Under the pieces are notes generated by a model, which was not told the origin of the DNA, did not search any database, and saw nothing but the letters and a program-made list of their open reading frames with translations. 64,000 nucleotides of DNA from PFJX01 sp964542455 (GTDB lineage: Bacteria > Pseudomonadota > Gammaproteobacteria > Burkholderiales > Thiobacillaceae), in the NCBI GenBank assembly GCA_964542455.1, contig CAZIUC010000003.1:114403-178402 (forward strand), given 5' to 3'. Numbering within the stretch: the first letter of the stretch is position 1; the number at the start of each line of letters is the position of its first letter. Shown piece after piece: positions 49,261 through 58,297 of the stretch. The position numbers and the translations under genes were made by a program.

Positions 49261-49776
49261 ATGTCAGCCATGCTGAAACGCCTGCCATTGGCCACTTTGT
49301 TGTTGTTGACGCAGAGCGCCTGCGGCCAACAGGCCGCGAGTGAAGCGCAAATTCCGGCCGCCGCCACGCCGACAGCCCAGCCGGCCGTGGCCGGCAACTG
49401 GCCGCCCCCCAAAGTGGCCCGCCAATTCGATCCGGCTCAGGTGGCGCGGGGCAAGGCGGCTTATGAGCAATATTGCATGGCCTGCCATGGCCCCGGAGGC
49501 AAAGGTCAGGCGGGCGACTGGCGCGCGCGCGGACCGGATGGCAAGTACCCGCCACCGCCCCTGGACGATTCCGCTCATGCCTGGCACCACCCCACGCAGT
49601 TGCTGCATCGTGTGATCAAGTACGGCAGCCCGGGCGGCACGGGCAATATGCCAGCCTGGAAAGACGTCCTCACGGACGCCCGGATAGACGACGTGATCGT
49701 TTACATCAAGTCGCTTTGGTCGGATGGCATCTACGCCGTCTGGCACGACATCGAACGGCGTTCCCTGGAGCCGTAA
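49261..49776 (+). CDS. c-type cytochrome, probably a lipoprotein
   Basis: From ATG 49261, after AAAGGAGG, the protein has 171 residues. It has a lipoprotein-like signal (LPLATLLLLTQSACGQQ), a haem motif 'YCMACHGPGGKGQ' (about 76-88) and a likely Met ligand in 'GGTGNMPAWKDVLTDARIDDVIVYIKSLW'. It is a single-haem class I cytochrome c of the periplasm. It may accept electrons from the copper oxidase or another donor; the partner is unknown. A longer frame from 49171 is rejected because it lacks a signal peptide. Confidence 0.88.
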   Translation: MSAMLKRLPLATLLLLTQSACGQQAASEAQIPAAATPTAQPAVAGNWPPPKVARQFDPAQVARGKAAYEQYCMACHGPGGKGQAGDWRARGPDGKYPPPPLDDSAHAWHHPTQLLHRVIKYGSPGGTGNMPAWKDVLTDARIDDVIVYIKSLWSDGIYAVWHDIERRSLEP

Positions 49777-49819
49777 AGCGTGGTTTGCGGCTGCTTGGTC
49801 AACCTTATAGGAGGCTGAC

Positions 49820-49939
49820 ATGCTCAATTGGCTGAAACGACTTCGTGACGCCTTCCGGGCCTGGATCCGGGCCAACGCGGAAGCACACGCCAAATCCGCG
49901 CCGCATTCCTGCTGTTCCAAACCGCCCAGAAAGGTGTGA
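49820..49939 (+). CDS. small 39-aa basic protein with Cys-Cys tail
   Basis: ATG 49820 is preceded by GGAGG eight bases upstream. The frame encodes MLNWLKRLRDAFRAWIRANA followed by an EAHAK... segment with HSCCSKP near the end, and stops at 49939. It looks like an amphipathic helix with a short Cys-containing tail. The good ribosome-binding site and placement behind the cytochrome suggest a real small gene, but no family is recognised. Confidence 0.55.
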   Translation: MLNWLKRLRDAFRAWIRANAEAHAKSAPHSCCSKPPRKV

Positions 49940-49943
49940 TTAC

Positions 49944-49965
49944 TCGCCAACACGACGTTTGGCGA
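49944..49965. terminator. hairpin at convergent gene boundary
   Basis: TCGCCAA (49944-49950) pairs with TTGGCGA (49959-49965) around an 8-nt loop, between the plus-strand copper cluster and the minus-strand oxidoreductase. There is no T-tract, so termination is uncertain. Confidence 0.4.
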
Positions 49966-49982
49966 ACAACGCTATCGATAGT

Positions 49983-52283
49983 TCACGCGGGCGGCGGCGA
50001 CACCTGGCAGGGAAAATTGCGCAGGCTGTTGGACCCCGCCACCGGGTCGAAGCATTCGCCGTCGATCAGCCGATTGGCGTCTCCGGCGCCATCCGCGTAT
50101 TGCCACCAGCCATACTGGGCACACACCACCTGTGGCGCAAGGTGGCGGTCCAGCCTGGCGCGGGCGCGCATTTTGCCCATCGACGTGATTACTTCGATCC
50201 AGTCGCCTTCGCCGATGCCGCGCGCCGCCGCCGTGTCGGGGTGCAGTTCCACCAGGGGTTCGGGCATGCGCCGGCGCAGGGAAGGCTGGTTGCGCTGCTG
50301 GCTGTGGCAATACTGCGGCCACTTGGCGGTGGTGAGGGTGAGGGGAAAACGCGGGTCGCTCGGCACGCCGGGCGCGACGTAATCGGGAAGCGGGTCGAGG
50401 CCGACGCCGCGTAGTCGCTCGCTGTGCAGTTCCAGCCGGCCGCTGGGAGTGGCGAAGCCGTTCTGCTCATATTTCCGGTAGCGGGTTTCCAGCGCCAGGG
50501 TGATGCCGCCGGGCGCGGCGCGCAGGGCTGCCGGGGTCAGGCCGGCCGGTGCCAGCATCTCGGCCAGCGCTGTTTCAGGGTCGCCGCCGAAGAACTGCTC
50601 GGCCAGGCCCAGGCGTTTGGCCAGCTCGAACACGATCCAGGTATCGGAACGGCTCTCGCCCTGGGGCGGCACCAGCGCCGGGCGCAGTTGCACATGGGCC
50701 TCCGCCGCCGCGCTCACCTGAAAGCCGGCTTGCAGGCCTTCCCGTTCCCAGGCGCTGCACACCGGCAACAGCAGGTCGGCGTAGCGCGCGGTCGGGGTTT
50801 CGACCAGTTCGGTCAGGGCGAAGAAGTCGAGCTGCTTCAGGGCGGCTTCGCTCAATCGGGTATTCGGTTTGGAGAGCAAAAAATTGCTGCCGAAGGAGAT
50901 CAGGCAGGAGACCGGGTAGGGTTCGCCTTCCACCACGGCGCGGAACAGGTCGCGGCTGGTGATCCAGCCCTTTTGCGGCGGCCCCTGCGGGCGCTCGTCC
51001 CGGCCCAGGGTCAGCGCCCGTTCCTCGGGGGTGACCCAGGCGAAGCCCATGACGTCGGCCACGGGCGGCTTGCTGAACCAGACATTGCCGCCGGGCGCGT
51101 CCAGGCAGCCGGTCAGGCCATACAACGCGGCAATCGCGCGGCCACTCTGGGTAGCGTTGCTGTGCTGGCAGGTGCCGGTCCAGGTGAAAAAGGACAGCGG
51201 CAGGTTGTCGGCAATCAGGTTCGCCGCCGCCTCGACTTGTTCGGCGGGGATGCCCGTGGCCTCCTCGACGCGGTCGGAGGGCCAGGCGCGGCAGCGTTCG
51301 GCGAGACGCTCGAACACCGGGCGGCAAACGACTTCGCCGCGCAAGGTCCGCACCGTGTAACGCCCGCGCAAGGCCAGGCGGGTTGTCACTGCGGCATTGG
51401 GCGGGCGCGGCGGGCAGGGCAGGGCGGCGCCGCTCGCCTCGTCCCAGGCCAGGGGGCGTCGCGCGTTACCGTCTTCACGCAGATCGGCTTCGCTCAGCGG
51501 GCGGCCATCGTCTTCGCTTACCAGGAAGGGCGCGTCGCTCCAGCGGGCCAGGAATTCATGGTCGATGCGTCCCGACTCGATCAGAAGATGGGCCAGGCCC
51601 AGGGCCAGCGCCGCGTCGCTACCGGGGTGAGGACGCAGCCACAGGTCGGCGGAGGCGGCCAGACCCGCGCGACGGGGATCGACCACGATCAGCTTGGCGC
51701 CGCGTTTGCGCGCCTGCCGCACCGCCGTCGCCTGCGCCAGCCAGGACGTGGCCGGGTTGAAACCCCATAACAGGATGCAGCCGGTATGTTCGTAATCCGG
51801 CATGCCGATGCCGGCGCCGAAGGTGTAGGCCGGGGCGAAATCCTTGTGCCAGTTGCAGTTCTCGGTGGCGAATATCAGGTTGGGGCTGTGGCAGGCATGG
51901 GCCAGGCGGTGGATCCAGGCAACGCTGTCGGCCACCGCTGTGCCGCTCGGCGTGGCGATGCCGAAGGCCAGGCCCTGAGGGCCGTGTTGCGCTATCGCGG
52001 CGCGCGCCTTGGCGGCCAGCAGATCGAGGGCGGCGTCCCAGGAGATGCGCTCCCAACCGGGATCGGCTTCACCCTTGGGACGGGTGCGGCGCAGCGGATA
52101 CAGGATGCGATCGGGCGCATAGACCGCTTCCGCCGCCGCCTTGGCCTTGACGCACAGGGCCTGGCCGGTGGGATGCGCCGGGTCGGCATCAACGCGGGTC
52201 AGGACGCCGTCTTCCAGTGTCGCCACGCAGCCGCAGCGGGAGATGCACAGGGCGCAATAGCCGTGACGCAGTTCAGTGCTCAT
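49983..52283 (-). CDS. cytoplasmic molybdopterin oxidoreductase (DMSO-reductase family)
   Basis: The 766-residue protein has an N-terminal 4Fe-4S motif ('GYCALCISRCGC...GQALCVKAKA', about 9-47). Molybdopterin domains follow ('ILLWGFNPATSWLAQATAVRQARKRGAKLIVVDPRRAGLAASADLWLRPHPGSDAALALGLAHLLI') with a C-terminal beta-barrel ('RFPLTLTTAKWPQYCHSQQRNQPSLRRRMPEPLVELHPDTAAARGI'). A Cys in 'ATENCNWHKDFAP' is the probable molybdenum ligand. There is no Tat signal, so it stays in the cytoplasm. No electron-transfer subunit is beside it. The reaction is unknown: formate dehydrogenase, assimilatory nitrate reductase and thiosulfate/tetrathionate-type reductases share this plan. Confidence 0.85.
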   Translation of the reverse strand: MSTELRHGYCALCISRCGCVATLEDGVLTRVDADPAHPTGQALCVKAKAAAEAVYAPDRILYPLRRTRPKGEADPGWERISWDAALDLLAAKARAAIAQHGPQGLAFGIATPSGTAVADSVAWIHRLAHACHSPNLIFATENCNWHKDFAPAYTFGAGIGMPDYEHTGCILLWGFNPATSWLAQATAVRQARKRGAKLIVVDPRRAGLAASADLWLRPHPGSDAALALGLAHLLIESGRIDHEFLARWSDAPFLVSEDDGRPLSEADLREDGNARRPLAWDEASGAALPCPPRPPNAAVTTRLALRGRYTVRTLRGEVVCRPVFERLAERCRAWPSDRVEEATGIPAEQVEAAANLIADNLPLSFFTWTGTCQHSNATQSGRAIAALYGLTGCLDAPGGNVWFSKPPVADVMGFAWVTPEERALTLGRDERPQGPPQKGWITSRDLFRAVVEGEPYPVSCLISFGSNFLLSKPNTRLSEAALKQLDFFALTELVETPTARYADLLLPVCSAWEREGLQAGFQVSAAAEAHVQLRPALVPPQGESRSDTWIVFELAKRLGLAEQFFGGDPETALAEMLAPAGLTPAALRAAPGGITLALETRYRKYEQNGFATPSGRLELHSERLRGVGLDPLPDYVAPGVPSDPRFPLTLTTAKWPQYCHSQQRNQPSLRRRMPEPLVELHPDTAAARGIGEGDWIEVITSMGKMRARARLDRHLAPQVVCAQYGWWQYADGAGDANRLIDGECFDPVAGSNSLRNFPCQVSPPPA

Positions 52284-52370
52284 GGATCTCTCCGCTTGAA
52301 AAGGGTGTCTGGATTCTAGAAGGCTCGGTGCGCGTTAGCTGTAGATACGATGGAAAGCGCATGGGGGCGT

Positions 52371-52397
52371 GGCCCCCCTTTGGAAAAGGGGGGAACC
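52371..52397. repeat. partial C/G-tract repeat unit
   Basis: GGCCCCCCTTTGGAAAAGGGGGG followed by AACC matches the terminal block of the element at 4867-4990 and 53694-53823, here as a solo fragment in the gap upstream of the HPP-CBS gene. Confidence 0.6.
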
Positions 52398-52458
52398 TTT
52401 GTTGCAATCGCTTCACCCATAATGCCGACCTGGATACAGGCACAGGAAAGATCGTTTC

Positions 52459-53634
52459 ATGCACGCACTCAGGCAGTTTTTGTTGGGGCTTCGTCCCTAT
52501 CTGATTACCGAGTCCACCCCCCTCAGTATGGGGGAACGGCTGCGCTCCACATTGGCCGCATTCATCGCCGTGCTGGTGGTGGGTTATGTCAGCAGCCGAT
52601 TCATGGAAGGGGCTGGCCTACTTGTGCTGGTGGCCTCCATGGGGGCTTCGGCCATCCTTCTGTTCGTCACTCCAAACAGCCCGTTGGCGCAGCCCTGGCC
52701 ATTGGTGGGCGGCCACCTGATCGCGGCATTCGTGGGGGTGGCCTGCGCGCAATTGATCTCCGATCCCTGGGCGGCGGCGGCGACGGCGGTGGCGCTCGCA
52801 ATTCTTGCCATGCACTTCAGCCACAGCCTGCATCCGCCCGGCGGGGCGGTGGCGCTGGTGGCCGTGCTGGGTGGCGACGCCGTTCACGCGGAGGGCTACC
52901 GTTTCATGCTGGAGCCGGTGGGGCTCAACGTGCTGCTGTTGCTCCTGGCCGCGCTGGTCATCAACAACCTGCTGCCCGGACATCGCTATCCCGCGCGGCC
53001 GAATTCCAGGAAAGACACCCGGCATCATCACGACGACCCCACGCCACTCGACCGACTCGGTCTGGATCGCACCGACTTGCGCAATGCCTTGCGCGATCTC
53101 GACACCTATCTGGACATCAGCGAGGCGGACCTCGACCGCGTCTACAGCCGCGCGGGCATCCACGCCTTTCGCCGCAAGATGGGCAACATCACCTGCGCCG
53201 ACATCATGTCGCGCGACCTGTCCACGGCGGAATACGGCACCGAACTGGAGGAAGCCTGGGCCCGACTGCGCTACCACAAGGTCAAGGCGATTCCGGTGAT
53301 CGACCCGTTTCGCCGTGTGATCGGCGTCATCACCCTGGTGGACTTCATCAAGCGCGCCAACCTGAAAACCTATGAAACCTTCGAAGACAAGCTGATTCGT
53401 TTCATCCGCCGCACACCCGGCATCGCCTCGGAAAAACCCGAGGTGGTCGGCCAGATCATGGCCACACCGGTGGTGACCGCGCGCGAGGACATGCACATCG
53501 TCGAACTGGTGCCGATGCTCTCGGACAAGGGGCTGCACCATATTCCCGTGGTCGATGCCGACGCCCGCCTGGTCGGCATGGTGACCCAGTCCGACCTGAT
53601 CGCCGCCTTGTATACCGGCGATGCCATGAAGTAG
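52459..53634 (+). CDS. HPP-family membrane protein with two CBS domains
   Basis: The 391-residue protein has an N-terminal HPP domain with about five membrane helices ('VLVASMGASAILLF', 'FSHSLHPPGGAVALVAVLGG') and a pair of CBS domains ('DIMSRDLSTAEYGTELEEAWARLRYHKVKAIPVIDPFRRVIGVITLVDFIK' and 'IMATPVVTAREDMHIVELVPMLSDKGLHHIPVVDADARLVGMVTQSDLIAAL'). CBS pairs usually sense adenine nucleotides. Some HPP proteins transport nitrite in plastids; the bacterial role is unclear. Confidence 0.88.
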   Translation: MHALRQFLLGLRPYLITESTPLSMGERLRSTLAAFIAVLVVGYVSSRFMEGAGLLVLVASMGASAILLFVTPNSPLAQPWPLVGGHLIAAFVGVACAQLISDPWAAAATAVALAILAMHFSHSLHPPGGAVALVAVLGGDAVHAEGYRFMLEPVGLNVLLLLLAALVINNLLPGHRYPARPNSRKDTRHHHDDPTPLDRLGLDRTDLRNALRDLDTYLDISEADLDRVYSRAGIHAFRRKMGNITCADIMSRDLSTAEYGTELEEAWARLRYHKVKAIPVIDPFRRVIGVITLVDFIKRANLKTYETFEDKLIRFIRRTPGIASEKPEVVGQIMATPVVTAREDMHIVELVPMLSDKGLHHIPVVDADARLVGMVTQSDLIAALYTGDAMK

Positions 53635-53693
53635 CCATAAGCGCGGGGGAGCGCCGGTTGAAGCGGCTTCCCCCTATTTCCAGGTTTTTTTTG

Positions 53694-53823
53694 GTTAACT
53701 GGTGATGCGGTTGGCGCGGCGGTACCCCCCTTTTATCAAAGGGGGGTAGGGGGGATTTCTGAGACAGCTGCTCAGGAAAACGTCGCTAAATCCCCCCCAG
53801 CCCCCCTTTGGAAAAGGGGGGGA
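53694..53823 (+). repeat. C/G-tract palindromic repeat, copy 3
   Basis: This copy runs from GTTAACTGGTGATGCGGTTGG through CCCCCCTTTTATCAAAGGGGGG, GGGGGGATTTCT and AACGTCGCTAAATCCCCCCC to CCCCCCTTTGGAAAAGGGGG. It matches 4867-4990 in order and orientation with differences mainly in the central spacer. It lies between the HPP-CBS gene and the MFS gene. Confidence 0.85.
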
Positions 53824-53884
53824 GTGGATGCGGTAACGCATACAGCGCCTTTTGAACCCACCCCAACCCACACGCTGAACGAAC

Positions 53885-55099
53885 ATGATCGAAAAGCTCC
53901 GTTCCCTCCCGCGCACCGTCTGGCTGCTTGGCCTGGTGAGCCTGTTCAACGACAGTACTAGCGAGCTGGTCTACCCCCTGGTGCCGCTGTTCCTAGCTTC
54001 CGTGCTGATGACGGGCCCCAAGATGCTGGGCTTGATCGAAGGTATCGCCGAGGCAACCGCCAGCCTGCTCAAGCTGTTCTCCGGCGTGCTCATGGATCGC
54101 CGCGGCAACGCCAGAGTCTGGGTGGTGGGTGGCTATGGCCTGGCCGCGTTGTCGCGACCGCTGTTTTACCTGGCGTCGAGCTGGCCGATGGTGCTGGCGC
54201 TGCGTTTTTCCGACCGAGTGGGCAAAGGCTTGCGCACCTCCCCGCGCGACGCGTTGCTGGCCGGCGCGGTGGACGCCAGCAGTCGGGGCCTGGCGTTCGG
54301 CCTGCACCGCGCCATGGATAACGCCGGAGCGGTGATCGGGCCACTCCTCGCCGCCTGGCTGCTGGCGCGGGGAGTGCCGCTCAAGGACGTGTTCCTGTGG
54401 GCCATCGTGCCCGGCATGATCACCGTCGCCCTGACCCTGGCGGTCAAGGAGCCGGCAGCGATGCCGGGGGTAAAACGCCCTGCTTTCTCCTGGCGGATGC
54501 AAGGTTTCCCGCCCGTGTTCAAACGCTACCTCCTGGTGCTGGCCCTGTTCACCCTGGGCAATTCCTCGAATATGTTCCTGCTGTTGCGGGCCAGGGAGCT
54601 GGGGCTGCCCGATTACCAGGTGCCCTTGCTGTGGGCGTTGACCTCGGCGGTGGCGATGCTGCTGTCGACGCCACTCTCCGCCCTCTCCGACCGCCTCGGC
54701 CGGGCGCGGCTCATCCTCGCGGGCTGGGCGGTATACGGTCTGTTTTATCTCGCGATGGGGCTGAATGGCTTCCACACTTCACTGCTCTGGCCACTGTTCG
54801 CGTGCTACGGCGTGTTCCTGGCCGCCACCGAAGGCGCCGAGAAAGCCCTGGTGGCCGACCTCGCTCCGAAAGACCGGATGGGCACCGCCTACGGCTGGTT
54901 CAACCTCACAGCCGGGGTCATGCTCCTGCCCGCCTCGCTGTTATTCGGCGTGCTCTATCAACAAGCCGGCGCGCTGACCGCCTTCGCCTTCTCCGCCACC
55001 TGCGCCCTGGCGGCGGCCATCCTGCTGCCCCTCTGGGCACTACGCGGCATGCGAAACGATGCGCTCGCCAGGGAGTATGCCTTATCGGATGACGCCTGA
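53885..55099 (+). CDS. major facilitator superfamily transporter
   Basis: The 404-residue protein has about twelve membrane helices and the MFS motif A-like loops 'SGVLMDRRGNARVWVVGGYGLAALSRP' and 'SALSDRLGRARLILAGWAVYGL'. 'RFSDRVGKGLRTSPRDALLAGAV' is typical of a widespread subgroup of uncharacterised MFS permeases. Substrate is unknown. It converges with the MhpD-like gene one base after its stop. Confidence 0.88.
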   Translation: MIEKLRSLPRTVWLLGLVSLFNDSTSELVYPLVPLFLASVLMTGPKMLGLIEGIAEATASLLKLFSGVLMDRRGNARVWVVGGYGLAALSRPLFYLASSWPMVLALRFSDRVGKGLRTSPRDALLAGAVDASSRGLAFGLHRAMDNAGAVIGPLLAAWLLARGVPLKDVFLWAIVPGMITVALTLAVKEPAAMPGVKRPAFSWRMQGFPPVFKRYLLVLALFTLGNSSNMFLLLRARELGLPDYQVPLLWALTSAVAMLLSTPLSALSDRLGRARLILAGWAVYGLFYLAMGLNGFHTSLLWPLFACYGVFLAATEGAEKALVADLAPKDRMGTAYGWFNLTAGVMLLPASLLFGVLYQQAGALTAFAFSATCALAAAILLPLWALRGMRNDALAREYALSDDA

Positions 55100-55100
55100 T

Positions 55101-55865
55101 TCAACCCGGGTCGCGGCCTACCCCGCTCAGGGCATGGCATTGACCCAAGCCGGCGAACGCCACGCTGACTTCGCGGGCCTGGCCGATGGGGCGCATGCCG
55201 GTCCATGCCCCGGTGGTCACCACATCGCCTTCCCTGGCGCCGCCTATGTGATCGATCCACCAGGGCAGGCAATGGAACAGGTCATCGAGCGGGGGATTGG
55301 CCACGCGCTCGTCCAACACCTCCCCGTCCGCCATGATCGTGACGTCCAGACCCCGCCAATCCCGCTCCCGCCACTGAGGTATCTCGTCGCCAAGGATCAG
55401 AGCGCCGTTAAGCAGGTTATCCGCCAGGCACCAGTAGGGCCCGGCGTATTCCGGGTCGTGCAGCCGGGAATCCACCACTTCCATGGCGACGTGCATGCCG
55501 CCGATGGCCGCCAGTATTTCGTTCCGGCCATAGGGTTCCGAACGCGGCGCCAGGTCGCGGCCGAAACGAACGGCGATCTCCGCTTCGACGCCTACGCTAC
55601 ATAGACCCCCGCGCCGGAACCCGCCTGGGCTGATGGAAAATCGGGTCGGCAATATCGGGGCGGCGACTGGCTCGGTCGTCTTGCCGGCGGCACCGACCTT
55701 CCACACGTGGGGCCGGCCGATGCACCCTAGGCGACGCCAGACCAAATCCTGCACGGCGTAGGCTTGGTCAGCGTCGACCGGGCCGCTATCGGCCCGCGCC
55801 AGAATGCGGACATGCTCCTCATGGGCGTCGAGGAGGCGTTGAGCGAGTTGTTCGGAAGTGTCCAT
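55101..55865 (-). CDS. 2-keto-4-pentenoate hydratase-like protein (MhpD family)
   Basis: From ATG 55865 (MDTSEQLAQRLLDAHEEHVRI) the protein has 254 residues. 'VGVEAEIAVRFGRDL' supplies the metal-binding glutamates, followed by 'GGMHVAMEVVDSRLHD' and 'VTTGAWTGMRPI', as in MhpD/fumarylacetoacetate-hydrolase-like enzymes. A start at 55883 adds six residues. No other aromatic-degradation genes are nearby, so it may act on another keto acid. Confidence 0.8.
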   Translation of the reverse strand: MDTSEQLAQRLLDAHEEHVRILARADSGPVDADQAYAVQDLVWRRLGCIGRPHVWKVGAAGKTTEPVAAPILPTRFSISPGGFRRGGLCSVGVEAEIAVRFGRDLAPRSEPYGRNEILAAIGGMHVAMEVVDSRLHDPEYAGPYWCLADNLLNGALILGDEIPQWRERDWRGLDVTIMADGEVLDERVANPPLDDLFHCLPWWIDHIGGAREGDVVTTGAWTGMRPIGQAREVSVAFAGLGQCHALSGVGRDPG

Positions 55866-56252
55866 GGCACGAATCATAACCAAGACATCGTTGCTAACCT
55901 TGATCGGTTCCCGGTTATCTTAGAAACCTCCGTTGGACGCGCTGCGCGGTTTTCGAGCCGGCTGGCAAGGCGCGTTCAGTTGCCCATGCGCGCGGCGGGC
56001 CGGAAGCCCGAAAGGAGGAGCAACGCGGCCAGGCGGGCGCGTGCAAACTCGACCCACCGCGTCAATTTCCTCGCTAATGCCAGGTCGTGAGTGACCTCCC
56101 CCTTTGTCGAAGGGGGCCGCCGCGCCCACCGCGCCACCAGTCAACGCGAATCTGGCTCCCGACCAGCACGGGCCAAAGCTTGTCGAAGGGTGGGGTTTTA
56201 ACAGGCACCCACTAGAATGAAGGGCATAGTGTTTATCTACCAAGGAGATGTC
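55866..56252. other. 387-bp intergenic region with partial repeat
   Basis: No convincing gene is seen. A degenerate C/G-tract repeat unit lies at about 56096-56148 (CCCCCTTTGTCGAAGGGGG, then CACCAGTCAACG, as at the end of copy 1). The promoter for the OmpA-like gene probably lies near its 3' end. Confidence 0.55.
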
Positions 56253-57146
56253 ATGAGAACAGCAGCGCTCGTTTTGTCGGCGGTATTCGTCTTGGGGGGG
56301 TGCGCTACCCAGGAGCCGGTCAAGGTCGTCGACGCCGTATGTGATAGTGCTTCCTGCATGGGGCAACTGGCCGATCTCCGCCAGAGATCCAGAGCAGAGT
56401 TGGACGCCGGCAACGCGGCACGCTTGGCGGCGGAGGATTGCCGCCGGCAAAAAGGGGCTGTCGAACAGCAATTGCAGGCCGTGAAGGGGGTTCAAGCCCT
56501 AGCGGAAAAAGGTCTGGCTGAGCAGACTGCCGCGCTGGCCCGTTGCCAGGGGACATTGGCGACTCTTCAGGAGAAGGTCAAGGCCGATGCGGCGGCCAAT
56601 GAAGCAATGCGTCAGGAACTTCAGAAACACGCCAAGATCGTGGAAAGCTCCACCAAGCAATTGCAGCGCATGAAGGATCTGGAGGAGCGTCTACGCGAGC
56701 GACTGCAAAGTGATATCGGCGCCAAGGATGTGGAGATTGAACGTTTGCGCTCGAAGTTATCAGTACGTGTGCTGGACAGGATACTGTTCGAGTCCGGTAG
56801 CGCGGATATTCTGCCTCAGGGGCGCAGGGTGCTGGAGCGTGTTGCCACGGCGCTTGAGGAAGGGGATGAAACCATCCGCATCGAAGGCCACACCGACATC
56901 GTTCCCATCGGTCTCGAGTTGAAGAAGAAATATTTCTCCAATTGGGAGCTCTCCACCGCGCGGGCCTCCAGCGTGGCACGTTTCTTCCTGGACCATCATG
57001 GCCTTGAACCGACGCGCATGGAAGCGGTGGGGTACTCGAAATATCGCCCCATTGCACCCAATGATTCCGAGGAAAATCGCCAGCGCAACCGACGCGTTGA
57101 AATTGTGCTGACGCCATGGAAACCCGAAGTGGAGGACGCTCCGTAG
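56253..57146 (+). CDS. OmpA/MotB-domain lipoprotein with coiled coil
   Basis: From ATG 56253, preceded by AAGGAG, the protein has 297 residues. It has a lipoprotein signal (MRTAALVLSAVFVLGGCAT), a long coiled-coil region rich in Ala, Gln, Lys and Glu (about 40-170) and a C-terminal OmpA-type peptidoglycan-binding domain ('RILFESGSADILPQGRRVLERVATAL', 'IEGHTDIVPIG', 'LSTARASSVARFFLDHHGL', 'NRRVEIVL'). It probably tethers the outer membrane to peptidoglycan. Confidence 0.88.
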   Translation: MRTAALVLSAVFVLGGCATQEPVKVVDAVCDSASCMGQLADLRQRSRAELDAGNAARLAAEDCRRQKGAVEQQLQAVKGVQALAEKGLAEQTAALARCQGTLATLQEKVKADAAANEAMRQELQKHAKIVESSTKQLQRMKDLEERLRERLQSDIGAKDVEIERLRSKLSVRVLDRILFESGSADILPQGRRVLERVATALEEGDETIRIEGHTDIVPIGLELKKKYFSNWELSTARASSVARFFLDHHGLEPTRMEAVGYSKYRPIAPNDSEENRQRNRRVEIVLTPWKPEVEDAP

Positions 57147-57280
57147 TTGTCCCGGAGAGTCCCTTCGTTCAGTTCAGGATGAGCAACAACAAATCGATTC
57201 CGTTCGTGGTGAGCTTGTGTGGCCATTAATGGAATCAGTCGGTTGAGCACTTCGGCGGCGGTGTTTTACGCCGCCGCCAA

Positions 57281-58132
57281 CTAACACTTCGATACCCAAA
57301 CCCCCACATCAAGGCTCGATCCAGGGGTGCCGACGAACGTGCCCGCGATCGGTGGCACCGCTTCGGGCAATCTGGCCACCGCCACGGCGATGTGGTCCGC
57401 GCCGGCGATTTCCCCAATCGTGGGGTCGAACCCCTTCCAGCCCGCGCCTGGCAGATATACCTCGGCCCAGGCATGGGTCGCGCCTAAACCATCCGTCGCC
57501 AGCGGGGCGTGGAGATAACCGCTGACAAAGCGTGATGCCAAGCCCAGGCAGCGCGCCGTTTCCATGAATAGCGTCGCGAAATCACGGCAGGAACCCGTGC
57601 CATAAGCCAGTGTTTGCGCCGCTGTTTGCACACCTGGTTCTTCTCGCCGCTGATATGACAGCGTTTGATGGATATGGTTGGCAAGCCGTTGCAATAGCGA
57701 GTAAGTCTGAATCTGTTCTCCGGATTGCCAAAAATTGCTAATCCATTCAGCCAGCTGTATTTTCGTCTGATCATCTGGAAATGCCATATAGGGCAACAGC
57801 AATATGACTTCGTCGGATTGATAGGCGAATGGATAGTTAATTGCATGATTTGCCACCAGGAAATCGAGTGGTGCCTCATTGAATTGCTGAATGATGACTT
57901 CGCTCTCTATTGCAAGCTGACGGGTGGGCGAATCAAAGGTGGCGGTGGCAACCGAATTTCCCTCCACATCGCGGTGCCAGAGCAGAGTGGCGGGAGGGTT
58001 GATTTTCAGGCTTGAAGACTCGATACGCATTTCATGATCTTCCCTCGGACGCAGACGCAACTGGTGCGGCCCGAGCGTCACCATGCCGGAGAAGTTGTAA
58101 TAGGTGTGGTGAACGATTTTAAAGCGTTGCAT
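57281..58132 (-). CDS. transglutaminase-like protease of the Anbu locus
   Basis: The 283-residue protein has a beta-rich N-terminal domain (MQRFKIVHHTYYNFSGMVTLGPHQLRLRPREDHEMRI) and a transglutaminase core with Cys in 'GTGSCRDFATLFMETARCLGL' (about 182), His in 'ATHAWAEVYLPGAGW' and Asp in 'FDPTIGE'. Such proteins accompany alpha-E and ATP-grasp genes beside the Anbu proteasome homologue, and are thought to take part in making or trimming a short peptide or amide-linked product. It lies 165 bp downstream of the alpha-E gene. Confidence 0.9.
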   Translation of the reverse strand: MQRFKIVHHTYYNFSGMVTLGPHQLRLRPREDHEMRIESSSLKINPPATLLWHRDVEGNSVATATFDSPTRQLAIESEVIIQQFNEAPLDFLVANHAINYPFAYQSDEVILLLPYMAFPDDQTKIQLAEWISNFWQSGEQIQTYSLLQRLANHIHQTLSYQRREEPGVQTAAQTLAYGTGSCRDFATLFMETARCLGLASRFVSGYLHAPLATDGLGATHAWAEVYLPGAGWKGFDPTIGEIAGADHIAVAVARLPEAVPPIAGTFVGTPGSSLDVGVWVSKC

Positions 58133-58297
58133 GTTTCATCCCGCTGATTGATTCCACATGCACCCAAAAAGGGGCTGCCTGGAAATAAGGTCATGCTCAA
58201 TAACATGTGACGAGCCACAAACTGTGGCATCGTCGTAAATGATTGGGCAACTACAAAAGGGCTACAGCCGCCCGGGCGGTGAACGGGCGAATATCTG

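Noticed and set aside
50424..51770. 448-residue plus-strand frame opposite the molybdopterin oxidoreductase
   Set aside because: No recognisable domain and Gly/Gln/Ala-biased composition; the minus-strand protein is well supported.
55884..56216. Short frames on both strands between the MhpD-like and OmpA-like genes
   Set aside because: They overlap repeat fragments and have no initiation signals or family resemblance.
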